Shown here in pieces: positions 6,838 through 14,836 of a DNA stretch of 26,139 nucleotides. The stretch lies in the IMG/VR virus record IMGVR_UViG_3300041409_000170, positions 1 to 26,139 of that record, one strand, 5' to 3'. Made by a program: the position numbers and the translations under genes. The DNA is from a virus. Numbering within the stretch: the first letter of the stretch is position 1; each line of letters begins with the position of its first letter. The notes under the pieces were generated by a model. That model saw only the letters and a list, made by a program, of their open reading frames with translations. It was not told the origin of the DNA and did no database searches.

Positions 6838-7107
6838 TCAATAATCATCGGCCGCGTAGGCTTCGGCCTGCTCTTGCGCGTAGACGATGCAGCCTTCGAT
6901 AAAGCTTTCACTGTTTCCGCCGCAGTCCTCGGGATCATCAATCCCCTGACTCTCTGCCCATTCATATCCAGCCTCATGGCCCGAACAATCATCGACGCAA
7001 TCATAGCCTGCAAAGGTAAGACGAGCATCTGTCCCGTAAGAGTCACCTTCTCCTAGGTCACAGGACCAGAGAAGAAGCGCGCAGAGCATGACGGTGAGTC
7101 GAGCCAT
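6838..7107 (-). CDS. Reverse-strand Cys-rich lipoprotein, moron candidate
   Basis: An 89-residue protein encoded against the surrounding late genes. The N-terminus MARLTVMLCALLLWSC is a short signal peptide with a lipobox-like LWSC, so Cys16 would be lipidated. The mature part has paired cysteines and a distinctive block with YDCVDDCSGHEAGYEWA (about 35-51), then DPEDCGGNSESFIEGC. I regard this as a domain of unknown function found in bacterial secreted proteins. GC is about 54% over 6841-7080, against about 70% in adjacent genes, suggesting separate acquisition. No clear promoter is readable, although an independent one is expected. It probably alters the lysogen surface (inferred). A longer start at 7182 is possible but lacks signal-peptide logic. 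Confidence 0.7.
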   Translation of the reverse strand: MARLTVMLCALLLWSCDLGEGDSYGTDARLTFAGYDCVDDCSGHEAGYEWAESQGIDDPEDCGGNSESFIEGCIVYAQEQAEAYAADDY

Positions 7108-7194
7108 TACGACAGCGTAACGCAGTTCCCCAAATTCCCCAACAGCGGGGATAAAGCCGCCCGGCTCATTCGGGCAATCCACAGGAGGCCTTTA

Positions 7195-8040
7195 GTGGCT
7201 GACGACGTACTCGACGCCCAGCAGGGCGCCGGGGCCGCTGGCGCACCCGTCGATGACGGCGCCCCACTGGACCCGAACCTTCCCGATCCCAATGCTCCGC
7301 CTCCGTCTGACGATGGTGGAGATCCACCGGCACCGGACCCGATCGAGAGCCTAGCGACAGAACTCGGATGGGCGCCCAAGGACCAGTTCCGCGGCAACCC
7401 CGACGACTGGAAGCCCGCCGACGAGTTCATCAAGGCCGGCCGGGACATTCAGCGCAGCGTCTCCCGCGAGCTGAAGGAGATGAAGCAAACGGTCGAAAAT
7501 ATGAGCCGCACATCGGCGACGATCGTCCAGCAGACCATCGAGCGCCAGAAAGCGGAACTCGAAGCCAGATATGCCGAAGCCGTCGAGCTTGGCGATGCCA
7601 ACGCGGCCCGTCAGATCGACCGCCAGATTGCGCAGATCGAGACCGCACGGCCGACCGCTCCGCCCTCATCCGAGGGACAGCGCTTCGCCGAGCGTCACGC
7701 CGCATGGTTCAACAAGGACAAGGAAGCGACGACCTACGCGGTATCGCGCGCCGAGCATTACGCGGGTCAGGGTCTCTCGCCCGCCCGTCAGCTCGCCGCA
7801 GTGGAAAAGGACATGCGGGATATCTTCCCGGACCTGTTCCCAGCGCCGGCAAAGGCCCCACCCAGCGTGGCTCCGCCACCTAGCCGGACCGCTTCGACGA
7901 CCGCACGCAAGAAGAGTTTCCACGACATGCCTGCAGCCGCCCAGGCGGCGGCCAAGGACATGGCCGATCGCGGCGTCATCCCGAACGTGGATGCCTACGT
8001 CACGAACTATTTTGCTGAAGTCGAAAGGAAGGTCGGATGA
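7195..8040 (+). CDS. Scaffolding protein candidate (gp8 slot)
   Basis: A 281-residue acidic, Pro/Asp-rich and helical protein beginning with GTG at 7195 behind a perfect AGGAGG. The N-terminal 55 residues are low-complexity with many Asp, Pro and Ala. An ELGWAPKDQFRGNPDDWKPA motif follows (about 59-78), common in phage head scaffold-type proteins. A long coiled coil spans about 90-150, and a C-terminal helical segment ends in VTNYFAEVERKVG. Position directly before the coat region, plus composition and coiled coil, fit a scaffold that templates prohead assembly and is later expelled. Function is inferred from family pattern and synteny with P22 gene 8. Confidence 0.8.
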   Translation: MADDVLDAQQGAGAAGAPVDDGAPLDPNLPDPNAPPPSDDGGDPPAPDPIESLATELGWAPKDQFRGNPDDWKPADEFIKAGRDIQRSVSRELKEMKQTVENMSRTSATIVQQTIERQKAELEARYAEAVELGDANAARQIDRQIAQIETARPTAPPSSEGQRFAERHAAWFNKDKEATTYAVSRAEHYAGQGLSPARQLAAVEKDMRDIFPDLFPAPAKAPPSVAPPPSRTASTTARKKSFHDMPAAAQAAAKDMADRGVIPNVDAYVTNYFAEVERKVG

Positions 8041-8495
8041 CCGATGTGAGGGGGCGCGAAACGCGCCAGGAGCAAGTGCGCGCAGAGCGCCGCCGTCGCG
8101 ATGACGCGACGATCGACGGGTCACAGGGACGCAAGCTCGCGATCCCGGCCAGCGTCGAGAAGAAATTAGCCGAGGAAGGACGGACGGCCCGCTGGATCAA
8201 CGATGTTGGTTCCCGGGTGCACGACCTCACTGTCCTCGATGACTGGGACAGGGTTGAAGGCGTCGAGCCTCGCGATGTGGTCATCGACCGCAAGCCGGTC
8301 ACCACCGCCAAAGCCTACCTCGTCAGCAAGCGCCAGGACTTCATCGCCGAGGACAGAGCGAAGAAGGAAGGCCTCCGCCGGGAGAAAGAGGCGGCCATGC
8401 TGAAGGGCGAGGTCCCGGGGACCAATTCGCAGCCCGACAATCTCTACGCCGACAAGGCGAACAAGATCGAACGGGGCAACCAAATCATCGAATAA
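8037..8495 (+). CDS. Conserved phage protein between scaffold and coat
   Basis: A 152-residue highly charged protein whose ATG overlaps the scaffold stop (ATGA). Residues 1-40 are rich in Arg and Glu, the middle holds RWINDVGSRVHDLTVLDDWD (about 57-76), and the tail is Lys/Glu-rich helix ending ANKIERGNQIIE. I do not recognise a named domain. Coupling to the scaffold and charge suggest a head-assembly helper or minor head protein (inferred). Confidence 0.65.
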   Translation: MTDVRGRETRQEQVRAERRRRDDATIDGSQGRKLAIPASVEKKLAEEGRTARWINDVGSRVHDLTVLDDWDRVEGVEPRDVVIDRKPVTTAKAYLVSKRQDFIAEDRAKKEGLRREKEAAMLKGEVPGTNSQPDNLYADKANKIERGNQIIE

Positions 8496-8507
8496 CGGAG
8501 GCCTATC

Positions 8508-9080
8508 ATGGCAAATAGCAACACCCCGAGGGGCTTCGTGCCGCTTCGGGACGCGGGCAGTCAGCCGCACAACGGCGGGGTGGAGATGTTCTACGTCCCC
8601 GCCTCGGATGCGTCGGCCCTCTATATCGGCGATCCCGTCATCAAGAACGGTTCCTCGGATGCAGCCGGCGTCGCCGGTGTGATCCTTGCGACCGCAGGCG
8701 GGGCCATCACGGGCGTTGTCCAGGGCTTCATGCCCGACGGCACGACCAACATGGCGGGTTACCGCGCTGCTTCCACGGCGGCCTATGTCCTGGTCAACAC
8801 CGACCCGGATACGCTGTACGAAATCCAGGAAGACGGCGTTGGCGGCCAGCTCGCCGCTGCTGACATCGGCCTCAACGCCGATTTCATCGTCGCTGCCGGA
8901 AACGCTTACACCAAGCGCTCCGGCGTCATGCTCGACACTTCGACCAAGGCAACCACCGCCACGCTCCCGCTGAAGATCGTGGGCCTCAGCCCGCGTCCCG
9001 GCAACGAGTTCGGCGCCTATGCCAAGGCTGCCGTGAAGATCAACAAGTCCACCGAGGCCAACGCCTCGGCCGGCATTTAA
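8508..9080 (+). CDS. Putative capsid decoration or minor head protein
   Basis: A 190-residue beta-rich protein after a good ribosome site (CGGAGGCCTATC). It begins MANSNTPRGFVPLRDAGSQP, continues with YVPASDASALYIGDPVIKNG (about 29-48), and repeats small hydrophobic and Gly strands, a pattern I associate with virion proteins encoded beside the coat gene in podoviruses. It lacks cysteines and has few charged clusters, as expected for a surface-exposed trimer. It lies 16 nt before the coat gene. The precise family is not certain; decoration or cement protein is the best inference. Confidence 0.6.
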   Translation: MANSNTPRGFVPLRDAGSQPHNGGVEMFYVPASDASALYIGDPVIKNGSSDAAGVAGVILATAGGAITGVVQGFMPDGTTNMAGYRAASTAAYVLVNTDPDTLYEIQEDGVGGQLAAADIGLNADFIVAAGNAYTKRSGVMLDTSTKATTATLPLKIVGLSPRPGNEFGAYAKAAVKINKSTEANASAGI

Positions 9081-9096
9081 GGAAGGGAGCTGAGTC

Positions 9097-9999
9097 ATGG
9101 CGCTCATCACTCGCGCAACCCACCCCGACCTTCTGTGGCCGGGAATTCAGGCTATCTTCGGCACGACCTACGAGAAGTTGCCGAAGGAATACACGCGGAT
9201 CTTCGACGTTCGGCGTTCCACCAAGGCTTACGAGAAGGTGGCGGAAGCTACCGGCCTCGGCCTCGCCGCGGTGAAGCCCGAAGGCTCGAGCATCGTCTAC
9301 GATGCGCCGGGTCAGGGTCCGACCAACGTGTTCACGCACGTCACCTATGGCCTCGGCTATATCATGACGCGTGAAGCCGAGGAGGACAACCAGTACCAGG
9401 AAGTGGCCGAGGCGAACGCCGCGGCTCTGCCCTGGTCGATGTGGACGACCAAGGAAATCGTCCATGCCAATGTCCTCAACCGGGCTTTCAACAGCTCCTA
9501 TGCGGGCGGCGACGGGCAACCGTTGGCGTCGGCCTCGCACCCCACCGCGAACGGAACGCAGAGCAATCTGCTGACCGCCGCGGACCTGAGCGAGGCTTCG
9601 CTGGAGGATGCCCTGACGATCGTTGCGACGGCAAAGAACAGCGCGGGTCTTCCGATCGCTCTTCGCGCCGTCCGCCTCATCGTCGGGCCCGGTCAGATCT
9701 TCAATGCAACGAGGCTCCTGGAAAGCGACGGCCGCAGCGGCACCGCCAACAACGACCTCAACGCGTTCAAGACGCTCGGCCTCGTGCCGGAGATCGTGGT
9801 CAACCACTACCTGGATGACGCCGACGCGTGGTTCATCCAGACCAACGCTCCGAACGGGCTCATCTCGTTCCAGCGTCGTGCCATTGCCCTCGAAAAGGAC
9901 AATGATTTCGACACTGAGAATCGCAAGCACAAGGCGACTGAGCGCTATTCGGCCGGCTGGGGCGACCCCCGGGCGATCTACGCCAACGCGGGCGTTTAA
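9097..9999 (+). CDS. Major capsid protein (HK97 fold, Mu gpT-like)
   Basis: A 300-residue protein with a strong ribosome site (AAGGAAGGGAG). The N-terminus MALITRATHPDLLWPGIQAI and the segment YEKLPKEYTRIFDVRRSTKAY resemble the Mu gpT-like group of HK97-fold coats. FTHVTYGLGYIMTREAEEDN (about 71-90) would lie on the spine helix or E-loop side. The A-domain region contains LRAVRLIVGPGQIFNATRLL (about 189-208) and VVNHYLDDADAWFIQTNAPN. The C-terminus ends TERYSAGWGDPRAIYANAGV, another gpT-like feature. Order scaffold, decoration, coat matches many podoviruses. Shorter than P22 gp5 (430), so no inserted telokin-like domain is evident. Confidence 0.85.
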   Translation: MALITRATHPDLLWPGIQAIFGTTYEKLPKEYTRIFDVRRSTKAYEKVAEATGLGLAAVKPEGSSIVYDAPGQGPTNVFTHVTYGLGYIMTREAEEDNQYQEVAEANAAALPWSMWTTKEIVHANVLNRAFNSSYAGGDGQPLASASHPTANGTQSNLLTAADLSEASLEDALTIVATAKNSAGLPIALRAVRLIVGPGQIFNATRLLESDGRSGTANNDLNAFKTLGLVPEIVVNHYLDDADAWFIQTNAPNGLISFQRRAIALEKDNDFDTENRKHKATERYSAGWGDPRAIYANAGV

Positions 10000-10013
10000 G
10001 AGACGCAGGGAAG

Positions 10014-10036
10014 GCCCGGCGCCCTAAAGGCCGGGC
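10014..10036 (+). terminator. GC hairpin after coat gene
   Basis: GCCCGGC (10014-10020) and GCCGGGC (10030-10036) form a perfect 7-bp stem with a 9-nt loop, 14 nt after the coat stop codon. No U-run follows, so it is more likely an attenuator or an mRNA-stabilising 3' structure for the heavily expressed coat message than a full terminator. Confidence 0.4.
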
Positions 10037-10065
10037 AACACCCTTTCAGAACGAGGACCCGGACC

Positions 10066-10575
10066 ATGGGCACTTCCAACTTTTCGACGCTGGAGTTCGA
10101 TGACCTCAGCGGAGGCGCGACGTTCGCCGAGCTCAACCGCGCTGCGGACGTGTCAACCCGTATCGTCAATGCGACCGCAGCGACCCTCACCGCCACCATC
10201 GCGACGCACGAGGGCAAGATCGTCACCCTGAACCGGGCTGGCGGCATCGCCGTGACCTTGCCGGCGGCAACCGGCTCCGGCGCGCGTCTGCGCTTCATCG
10301 TCGGAACCACCTTTACGTCCGCCGGGACGATCGCAGTGGTGGGCGACGATACGATGACCGGCCTAGCCCTCATCGCCCAGGACGGTGGCGACACGAGCGT
10401 CGTCTTCGAGACGGCGGCCGACAGCGACACGATTACGCTCAACGGCACCACCACGGGCGGCCTGAAGGGCGCGGACGTTGAGTTGATCGACATCGCGGCC
10501 GACCTCTGGTTCGTGAACGTCCGCAGCGCGGCGACCGGAACCGAAGCCACGCCATTCTCGGCGGCCGTCTCCTAA
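10066..10575 (+). CDS. Beta-rich virion structural protein
   Basis: A 169-residue protein rich in Thr, Ala and Gly. A central pattern with IVTLNRAGGIAVTLPAATGS (about 51-70), followed by RLRFIVGTTFTSAGTIAVVG, is a beta-sandwich module I associate with phage head and fibre accessory proteins. It ends ATGTEATPFSAAVS. It lies between coat and the gp4-like adaptor. A head-decoration or fibre-attachment role is inferred. The ribosome site (ACGAGGAC) is modest, but no better in-frame start exists. Confidence 0.6.
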   Translation: MGTSNFSTLEFDDLSGGATFAELNRAADVSTRIVNATAATLTATIATHEGKIVTLNRAGGIAVTLPAATGSGARLRFIVGTTFTSAGTIAVVGDDTMTGLALIAQDGGDTSVVFETAADSDTITLNGTTTGGLKGADVELIDIAADLWFVNVRSAATGTEATPFSAAVS

Positions 10576-10579
10576 GCGG

Positions 10580-10816
10580 ATGGCGGCGTTCGGCTCTCCG
10601 TGGGCAGAATGTCCGCGGTGCGGCTTCAGGGTGCGCGTCTCGGTGTTGCGGCGGGAATGGACGGGCTTGCGGGTCTGCAAGCCGTGTTGGGATCCTCGCC
10701 CGCCCGAGACGCGCGCGCCCCGGCTCAAGCCTGAGGGCCTGCCCGTGCCCGGCGCCTCTCCCGAAACGACGCCGATTTACCGGGCAGAGGGCGACAAGGG
10801 GGGCGATGACCTATGA
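10580..10816 (+). CDS. Small zinc-ribbon-like protein
   Basis: A 78-residue protein with two CxxC pairs, ECPRCGF (about 10-16) and VCKPCWD (about 32-38), spaced as in a treble-clef or zinc ribbon. A Pro-rich tail follows with WDPRPPETRAPRLKPEG. Proteins of this design recur between coat and gp4-like genes in P22-type phages of alphaproteobacteria, in my recollection; their function is unknown. Its stop overlaps the next start as ATGA. Confidence 0.7.
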   Translation: MAAFGSPWAECPRCGFRVRVSVLRREWTGLRVCKPCWDPRPPETRAPRLKPEGLPVPGASPETTPIYRAEGDKGGDDL

Positions 10817-11472
10817 CCACCTCCGGCGTCACCGCGTGGAGCATGACGGCGCGCGAGCATATCGTTGCCGCGCTTCGGGATGCGAGGGTCATCGGGTCGG
10901 GGGCCGAGCCCACGGCGGATGAGCTGGACGACAGCCTGGTCCGTTTCAACGGCCTGCTCAAGTCATGGTCGGCGAAGGCCAATCTGTTCCGCAACGCCGA
11001 GCTTAGCGTCACCACCATCGGCGGAACCGCATCGGTGACCCTGAACGCGGCCGTGCGGGATGTCTCTGCGGTCCGTCACGTCCTCTCCGCAACCAGTCAC
11101 CGGCCTTTGTCGCCATGGAATCGCACCGAGTATTTCTCGCTTCCCAACCGCACAACGGCTGGCAACCCGAGCGCTTATTATCTCGATCGCCAGAGGGATG
11201 CGGCGGTGCTGTATCTCTGGCCTGTCCCGGCAACCGCCCAGACGCTCAAGCTCGATTATTCGCGCAAGGCCGAGACGATCACCGACGCGAGCGAGACGGT
11301 CGACATCCCCGAGGAATGGCAGGAGGCGGTCTGGAAGAACCTGGCGGTGGAGTGCGCGGAGATGTTCGGCGCGACCCTTTCGCCGCGCTACCTCGCCAAG
11401 GCCGAGATGCTTTACCAGCAGTTCCTCGATAGCGACCGGCCCGACAGCTACTATTTCGAAGCCGCGGACTGA
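10813..11472 (+). CDS. Head-tail adaptor, P22 gp4-like
   Basis: A 219-residue protein matching the P22 gp4 tail accessory factor family: an N-terminal helical bundle (TAREHIVAALRDARVIGSGA, about 12-31; then a DELDDSLVRFNGLLKSWSAK segment, about 36-55), a central beta portion with SAYYLDRQRDAAVLYLWPVP (about 119-138), and a C-terminal helical part with PEEWQEAVWKNLAVECAEMF. In P22, gp4 binds below the portal, extends the channel and receives gp10. Length slightly exceeds P22 gp4 (166). The stop overlaps the gp10-like start. Both the neighbours and the pattern support this call. Confidence 0.85.
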   Translation: MTTSGVTAWSMTAREHIVAALRDARVIGSGAEPTADELDDSLVRFNGLLKSWSAKANLFRNAELSVTTIGGTASVTLNAAVRDVSAVRHVLSATSHRPLSPWNRTEYFSLPNRTTAGNPSAYYLDRQRDAAVLYLWPVPATAQTLKLDYSRKAETITDASETVDIPEEWQEAVWKNLAVECAEMFGATLSPRYLAKAEMLYQQFLDSDRPDSYYFEAAD

Positions 11473-12842
11473 TGCCGACCATCTATTGGGGCAAACAGGC
11501 CTACCGACGCCTTGCCGGTAGCCTGCCCGAGCTCAAGCTGATCAACATGTTCGTGGAGGCGGCGCCGACAGGGCCGGAAGGGGTAACGCTCCTTTCCCGC
11601 CCCGCGCTGCTTTCAAGCGCCACACGGGGCGCAGGGCCCGTCCAGGGCGTGTTCTCGATGGACGGGGTGTTCGACGGGGATGTCTTTACCCTCTCAGGCG
11701 GGACGCTCTATCGTGCCGGGACTTCGCTGGGGGCGGTTGCAGGGTCGGGGCCGGTTTCCTTCGCCGGGCGGTCGGGCGAGGTGCTGGTTACGGCCGGCGG
11801 GTCGCTCTACAGCTACAACGGCACCAACCTGGTCGCGGTCACCTTCCCCGACAGCGCCAATGTCACGGCGATCGCCTTTCACGACGGACTGTTCCTCGCG
11901 GCGAGGGCGGGGACGCATCGGTTCTACTGGTCGGCGGTGCTGGATGGGCGGACGTGGGGTGCCCTCGACTTCGCCTCGGCGGAATCGTCGCCGGACAACC
12001 TTCGCGATCTCAAGGTGCTCAACGACACGCTCTGGCTGTTCGGCGCCGAGACGATCGAGCCATGGGCCAACGCCGCCGATCCCGACCTGCCTTATGTGAG
12101 GATCGAGCAGCGCATATTCGGGAAGGGGGTGATCTCCACCGGCTGCGTGGTCGAAATGGACAATTCACTGCTTTTCCCCGGCCATGACGGCATCGTCTAC
12201 CGTCTCGCCGACGTGCCGCAGCGGATATCCGATCACGGCATAGAGGAGCGGATACAGGATTCCGCAACCATTTCTGCCTTTGGCTTCGTCCACGAGGGCC
12301 ACAGCTTCTATTGCCTCAGACTGGACGACGGGACGTTCGTCTACGACGTGGCGACCGGCCAATGGTGCGAGTTCGCCAGTTTCGGCCGCGCTAATTTCAG
12401 GGGCCGGTGCGCCTGGATGGTGGGCCAGACCGTCTATCTGGGCGACGACGAGAACGGCACGCTCTGGACCCTCTCGGGAAGCGAGGATGCCGGGGGAGCG
12501 TTCGAACGCAGGTTTACCGGGGCTTTCCCGATCAAGGGCGGGACGGTGACCGTCGATAACATCAATATCGAGGCCAACGTCGGACGGACGCCGCTGCTCA
12601 GCGGGCAGGGATCGGCGCCTACTATCGAAATGCGATCCTCCCGCGACAAGGGCGCGACCTGGACGGCTTGGCGAGCGGTAAGCCTTGGCTTGCAGGGGCA
12701 GTATGGCGTCGATGTCCAGTGGCGGCGCTGCGGCACCTTTGCCCGGCCTGGCGCGATGTTCGAGTGGCGGGTGACCGACCCGGTTGATTTCGGCGTCAGC
12801 GACGTGACGGTCAACGAGGAAGGCGGGGGGCGGTCGCGGTGA
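11472..12842 (+). CDS. Tail hub / packaged-DNA stabilisation protein, gp10-like
   Basis: A 456-residue protein, about the size of P22 gp10 (472). The N-terminus reads YRRLAGSLPELKLINMFVEA, a hallmark of the gp10 family, followed by LLSRPALLSSATRGAGPVQG. The middle is a propeller-like array of beta repeats (LYSYNGTNLVAVTFPDSANV, FGAETIEPWANAADPDLPYV). The C-terminal segment with IEMRSSRDKGATWTAWRAVS and FEWRVTDPVDFGVSDVTVNE is also typical. In P22 it closes the channel after packaging and carries the needle and tailspikes. The start overlaps the gp4-like stop. It shares a GTGA overlap with the next gene. Confidence 0.88.
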   Translation: MPTIYWGKQAYRRLAGSLPELKLINMFVEAAPTGPEGVTLLSRPALLSSATRGAGPVQGVFSMDGVFDGDVFTLSGGTLYRAGTSLGAVAGSGPVSFAGRSGEVLVTAGGSLYSYNGTNLVAVTFPDSANVTAIAFHDGLFLAARAGTHRFYWSAVLDGRTWGALDFASAESSPDNLRDLKVLNDTLWLFGAETIEPWANAADPDLPYVRIEQRIFGKGVISTGCVVEMDNSLLFPGHDGIVYRLADVPQRISDHGIEERIQDSATISAFGFVHEGHSFYCLRLDDGTFVYDVATGQWCEFASFGRANFRGRCAWMVGQTVYLGDDENGTLWTLSGSEDAGGAFERRFTGAFPIKGGTVTVDNINIEANVGRTPLLSGQGSAPTIEMRSSRDKGATWTAWRAVSLGLQGQYGVDVQWRRCGTFARPGAMFEWRVTDPVDFGVSDVTVNEEGGGRSR

Positions 12843-13444
12843 GTCGGCTCGGGCGGCTTTCGGCACAAGTTCCAATTGCGGACAAAAACGGGCTCCCGAC
12901 CCAGAAATTCCAGTGGGATTTGCAGCAGGCTTTCGAGCAGCTCGAGGGACAAGTTACGGCCCTCGCTTCGGCGGTCGCGGCGATCACGGCGGCGCAGGCC
13001 GCAGCTGACGCGGCGAATACGGCGGCGACTGCAGCTAACGCCGCGGCGACGACGGCGAACACGGCGGCCGTCGCGATCACGTCCGCCTCGGCCCTCGCCA
13101 ACAGCTTCGTCGCCAATTTCACGCCGCCGATGATCAGCGCGGCATCAACCGGCGTCGTGACCATCGCGGCCCACAACCGCACTTACGGGAATGGAACAAC
13201 GGTAGCGGTGAGCGGGGGGAGCGTGGCGACGGGGCAGGTGAACCCGACCGTCGTCTACATCTTCTACGACCAGGCTTCTCGCGCGGGTGGGGCGGTGACC
13301 TATCAATATTCGACGGACGAAGCCGATGTTGCGCAGATCGGCAACCGTCATTCGGTCGGCGCAGTGACCATTCCGGCGGCCGGGAGCGCCAGCGGCGGAT
13401 ATGCCAGGCCACCCGGCTACGGCGGGATCGAGCCGACTTACTGA
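12839..13444 (+). CDS. Coiled-coil virion protein in the tail-needle slot
   Basis: A 201-residue protein starting with GTG at 12839, overlapping the gp10-like stop (GTGA). Residues about 24-92 form a long Ala/Thr-rich heptad region (FQWDLQQAFEQLEGQVTALA, then ITAAQAAADAANTAATAANA and similar), predicting a trimeric rod. The C-terminal 100 residues look beta-rich (STGVVTIAAHNRTYGNGTTV, NPTVVYIFYDQASRAGGAVT) like a knob or fibre tip. It holds the position of P22 gp26, the needle that plugs the tail and penetrates the outer membrane. No clear sequence match to gp26 is visible, so a short fibre is the alternative. Confidence 0.55.
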   Translation: MSRLGRLSAQVPIADKNGLPTQKFQWDLQQAFEQLEGQVTALASAVAAITAAQAAADAANTAATAANAAATTANTAAVAITSASALANSFVANFTPPMISAASTGVVTIAAHNRTYGNGTTVAVSGGSVATGQVNPTVVYIFYDQASRAGGAVTYQYSTDEADVAQIGNRHSVGAVTIPAAGSASGGYARPPGYGGIEPTY

Positions 13445-13445
13445 T

Positions 13446-13814
13446 ATGGCTTCCGTGAGGAGAACGGTGGACGCCGCGTGGATCCGCGAAATGGCGGGCG
13501 GCGATCTTTCGGAAGCCATCGCCAACCCGCTCAACGTGTTTCTGACCGATGGGGCCAACCTCGCAATCTTCCCGTGGCGGGGGCCGCGAACCTACGAGAT
13601 CCATTTGGCTTTCGCGGCGCGCGGCAAGGAAGCGAAGGCGGTCTTTCGCCGGATGCTGGGCACGATGCGCTCGGAATACGGGGCGCGCTCATTCTGGGCG
13701 CTGATTCCAGTCGAAAGCCGTCACGTCCGCATGTTCGCCCGCCTCGTAGGCTTCAGGAGCGCGGGCATGCTCACCACCCAGCACGGCCCCAACGAGCTTT
13801 TTGTCGGAGACTAG
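13446..13814 (+). CDS. GNAT-like protein in the P22 gene 14 slot
   Basis: A 122-residue protein. The start at 13446 lies one base after the previous stop. The later part reads like an acetyltransferase-fold helix-strand pair: FAARGKEAKAVFRRMLGTMR (about 56-75), then FWALIPVESRHVRMFARLVG (about 83-102) with the GF.S closing strand. P22 gp14 and relatives (DUF2824-type) lie at the same place between needle and ejection genes and assist virion assembly. Catalytic acetyltransferase activity cannot be claimed: the usual acetyl-CoA loop Q/RxxGxG/A is only approximated by AARGKEA. Confidence 0.6.
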   Translation: MASVRRTVDAAWIREMAGGDLSEAIANPLNVFLTDGANLAIFPWRGPRTYEIHLAFAARGKEAKAVFRRMLGTMRSEYGARSFWALIPVESRHVRMFARLVGFRSAGMLTTQHGPNELFVGD

Positions 13815-13817
13815 AAT

Positions 13818-14633
13818 ATGCCGCCAGCACTTATCGCAGCCGGGATCGGCGCCGCGGCTTCGGTTGGCGGCGCCATACTGAGCAACAAGAGCGCCAACAA
13901 GGCCGCGAACACCGCCGCGAACGCGCAGACCCAGGTCGCCGGCCAGAACAACGCCCTCACTCGTGAGGTGTACGACCGCAACACGGCCAACATGAACCCG
14001 TTCATGCAGAGCGGCCAGCGCGCCGGCTCCGCGCTCGACGGGCTGCTCTACGGCACCACGGCCCCGACTCTGCCCCCTCCCGCGACCCCATATATGGAGG
14101 GCGGCGCGATTTACTCTCCGATGCACGCTGTCTCGGATGCGGGATCGTGGCGGGACATGCCGGACAGCTTCGGCCAACCGGGGCAAACTGGCGCGCCGCC
14201 GCCTTACATAAGCACGATGCCGAGCGCCTTTGGTACGGGGCAAAGCGCCTTCGACCAGTTCCGCGGCGGGACGAATTACCAGTTCCGGCTCACTGAGGGC
14301 CTGCGCGCGCTGAATCAGGGATATGCCGCCCGGGGGATGCTCGAATCCGGCGCGGCGATGAAGGGGATTACCAACTTCGGCCAGGATATGGCGTCCAACG
14401 AGCTCGGCAACTACATGAACCTGCTCCAGGGTCAGCAGAACCTTGGCATGGGCGCCGCCTCGGCCCTCTCCGGTGTCGGCCAGAACATGGTCGGCATGAC
14501 CACCCAGAACAACCAGAATGCTGCTGATGCCGTCTCGAACGCCGCCTTGCTTCGGGGGCAGGCGAGCCAACAGATGTACGGCGGAGTCGCGAGCGCCCTC
14601 GGCAACTTCGCCTCGAGCTACAAGAAATGGTAG
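13818..14633 (+). CDS. Ejection (DNA transfer) protein, gp7-like
   Basis: A 271-residue protein with a glycine/alanine-rich hydrophobic N-terminus (ALIAAGIGAAASVGGAILSN), then a QNNALTREVYDRNTANMNPF segment and a central Pro-rich linker. FRLTEGLRALNQGYAARGML (about 158-177) and LQGQQNLGMGAASALSGVGQ follow, near the C-terminus. This architecture fits P22-type gp7 ejection proteins, which leave the virion before DNA and help form a conduit across the envelope. The ribosome site is GGAGA. Its stop overlaps the next small gene by 7 nt. First of three ejection genes in P22 order. Confidence 0.78.
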   Translation: MPPALIAAGIGAAASVGGAILSNKSANKAANTAANAQTQVAGQNNALTREVYDRNTANMNPFMQSGQRAGSALDGLLYGTTAPTLPPPATPYMEGGAIYSPMHAVSDAGSWRDMPDSFGQPGQTGAPPPYISTMPSAFGTGQSAFDQFRGGTNYQFRLTEGLRALNQGYAARGMLESGAAMKGITNFGQDMASNELGNYMNLLQGQQNLGMGAASALSGVGQNMVGMTTQNNQNAADAVSNAALLRGQASQQMYGGVASALGNFASSYKKW

Positions 14634-14836
14634 CCCCGCTCGAGGAACTGCGGCGCAAGCTGGCGGCCCGCGAGGGCAAGCCCGGCATGTCCGCCAACGT
14701 AGCCGCGATCAAGGCGCTGATCGAGGAAGCGGAAGGCACTGGCTACACCTATCGCGACGCCGCGACCGGCCATTTCGTCGGCAAGGACTATGCCGAGGCG
14801 AATCCCGCAACAACCTATAGAACGGCGGTGCGCTGA
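14627..14836 (+). CDS. Small conserved phage protein (ATGHFVGKDYA type)
   Basis: A 69-residue protein. An N-terminal helix (PLEELRRKLAAREGK) and a KALIEEAEG segment are followed by YRDAATGHFVGKDYAEANPA. That tail is a short motif I have met in many tiny phage proteins as a variant of DxxTGRFVxKxYAxxNPxTT. The function is unknown to me; such entries are sometimes mislabelled as transporters. It overlaps the gp7-like stop and the gp20-like start (TGATG), so it is translated with the ejection genes. Confidence 0.65.
   Translation: MVAPLEELRRKLAAREGKPGMSANVAAIKALIEEAEGTGYTYRDAATGHFVGKDYAEANPATTYRTAVR

Noticed and set aside
13446-13814. An active acetyltransferase modifying host targets
   Set aside because: The fold is only suggested, the acetyl-CoA-binding motif is not clear, and position matches a P22 gene 14-type assembly protein.
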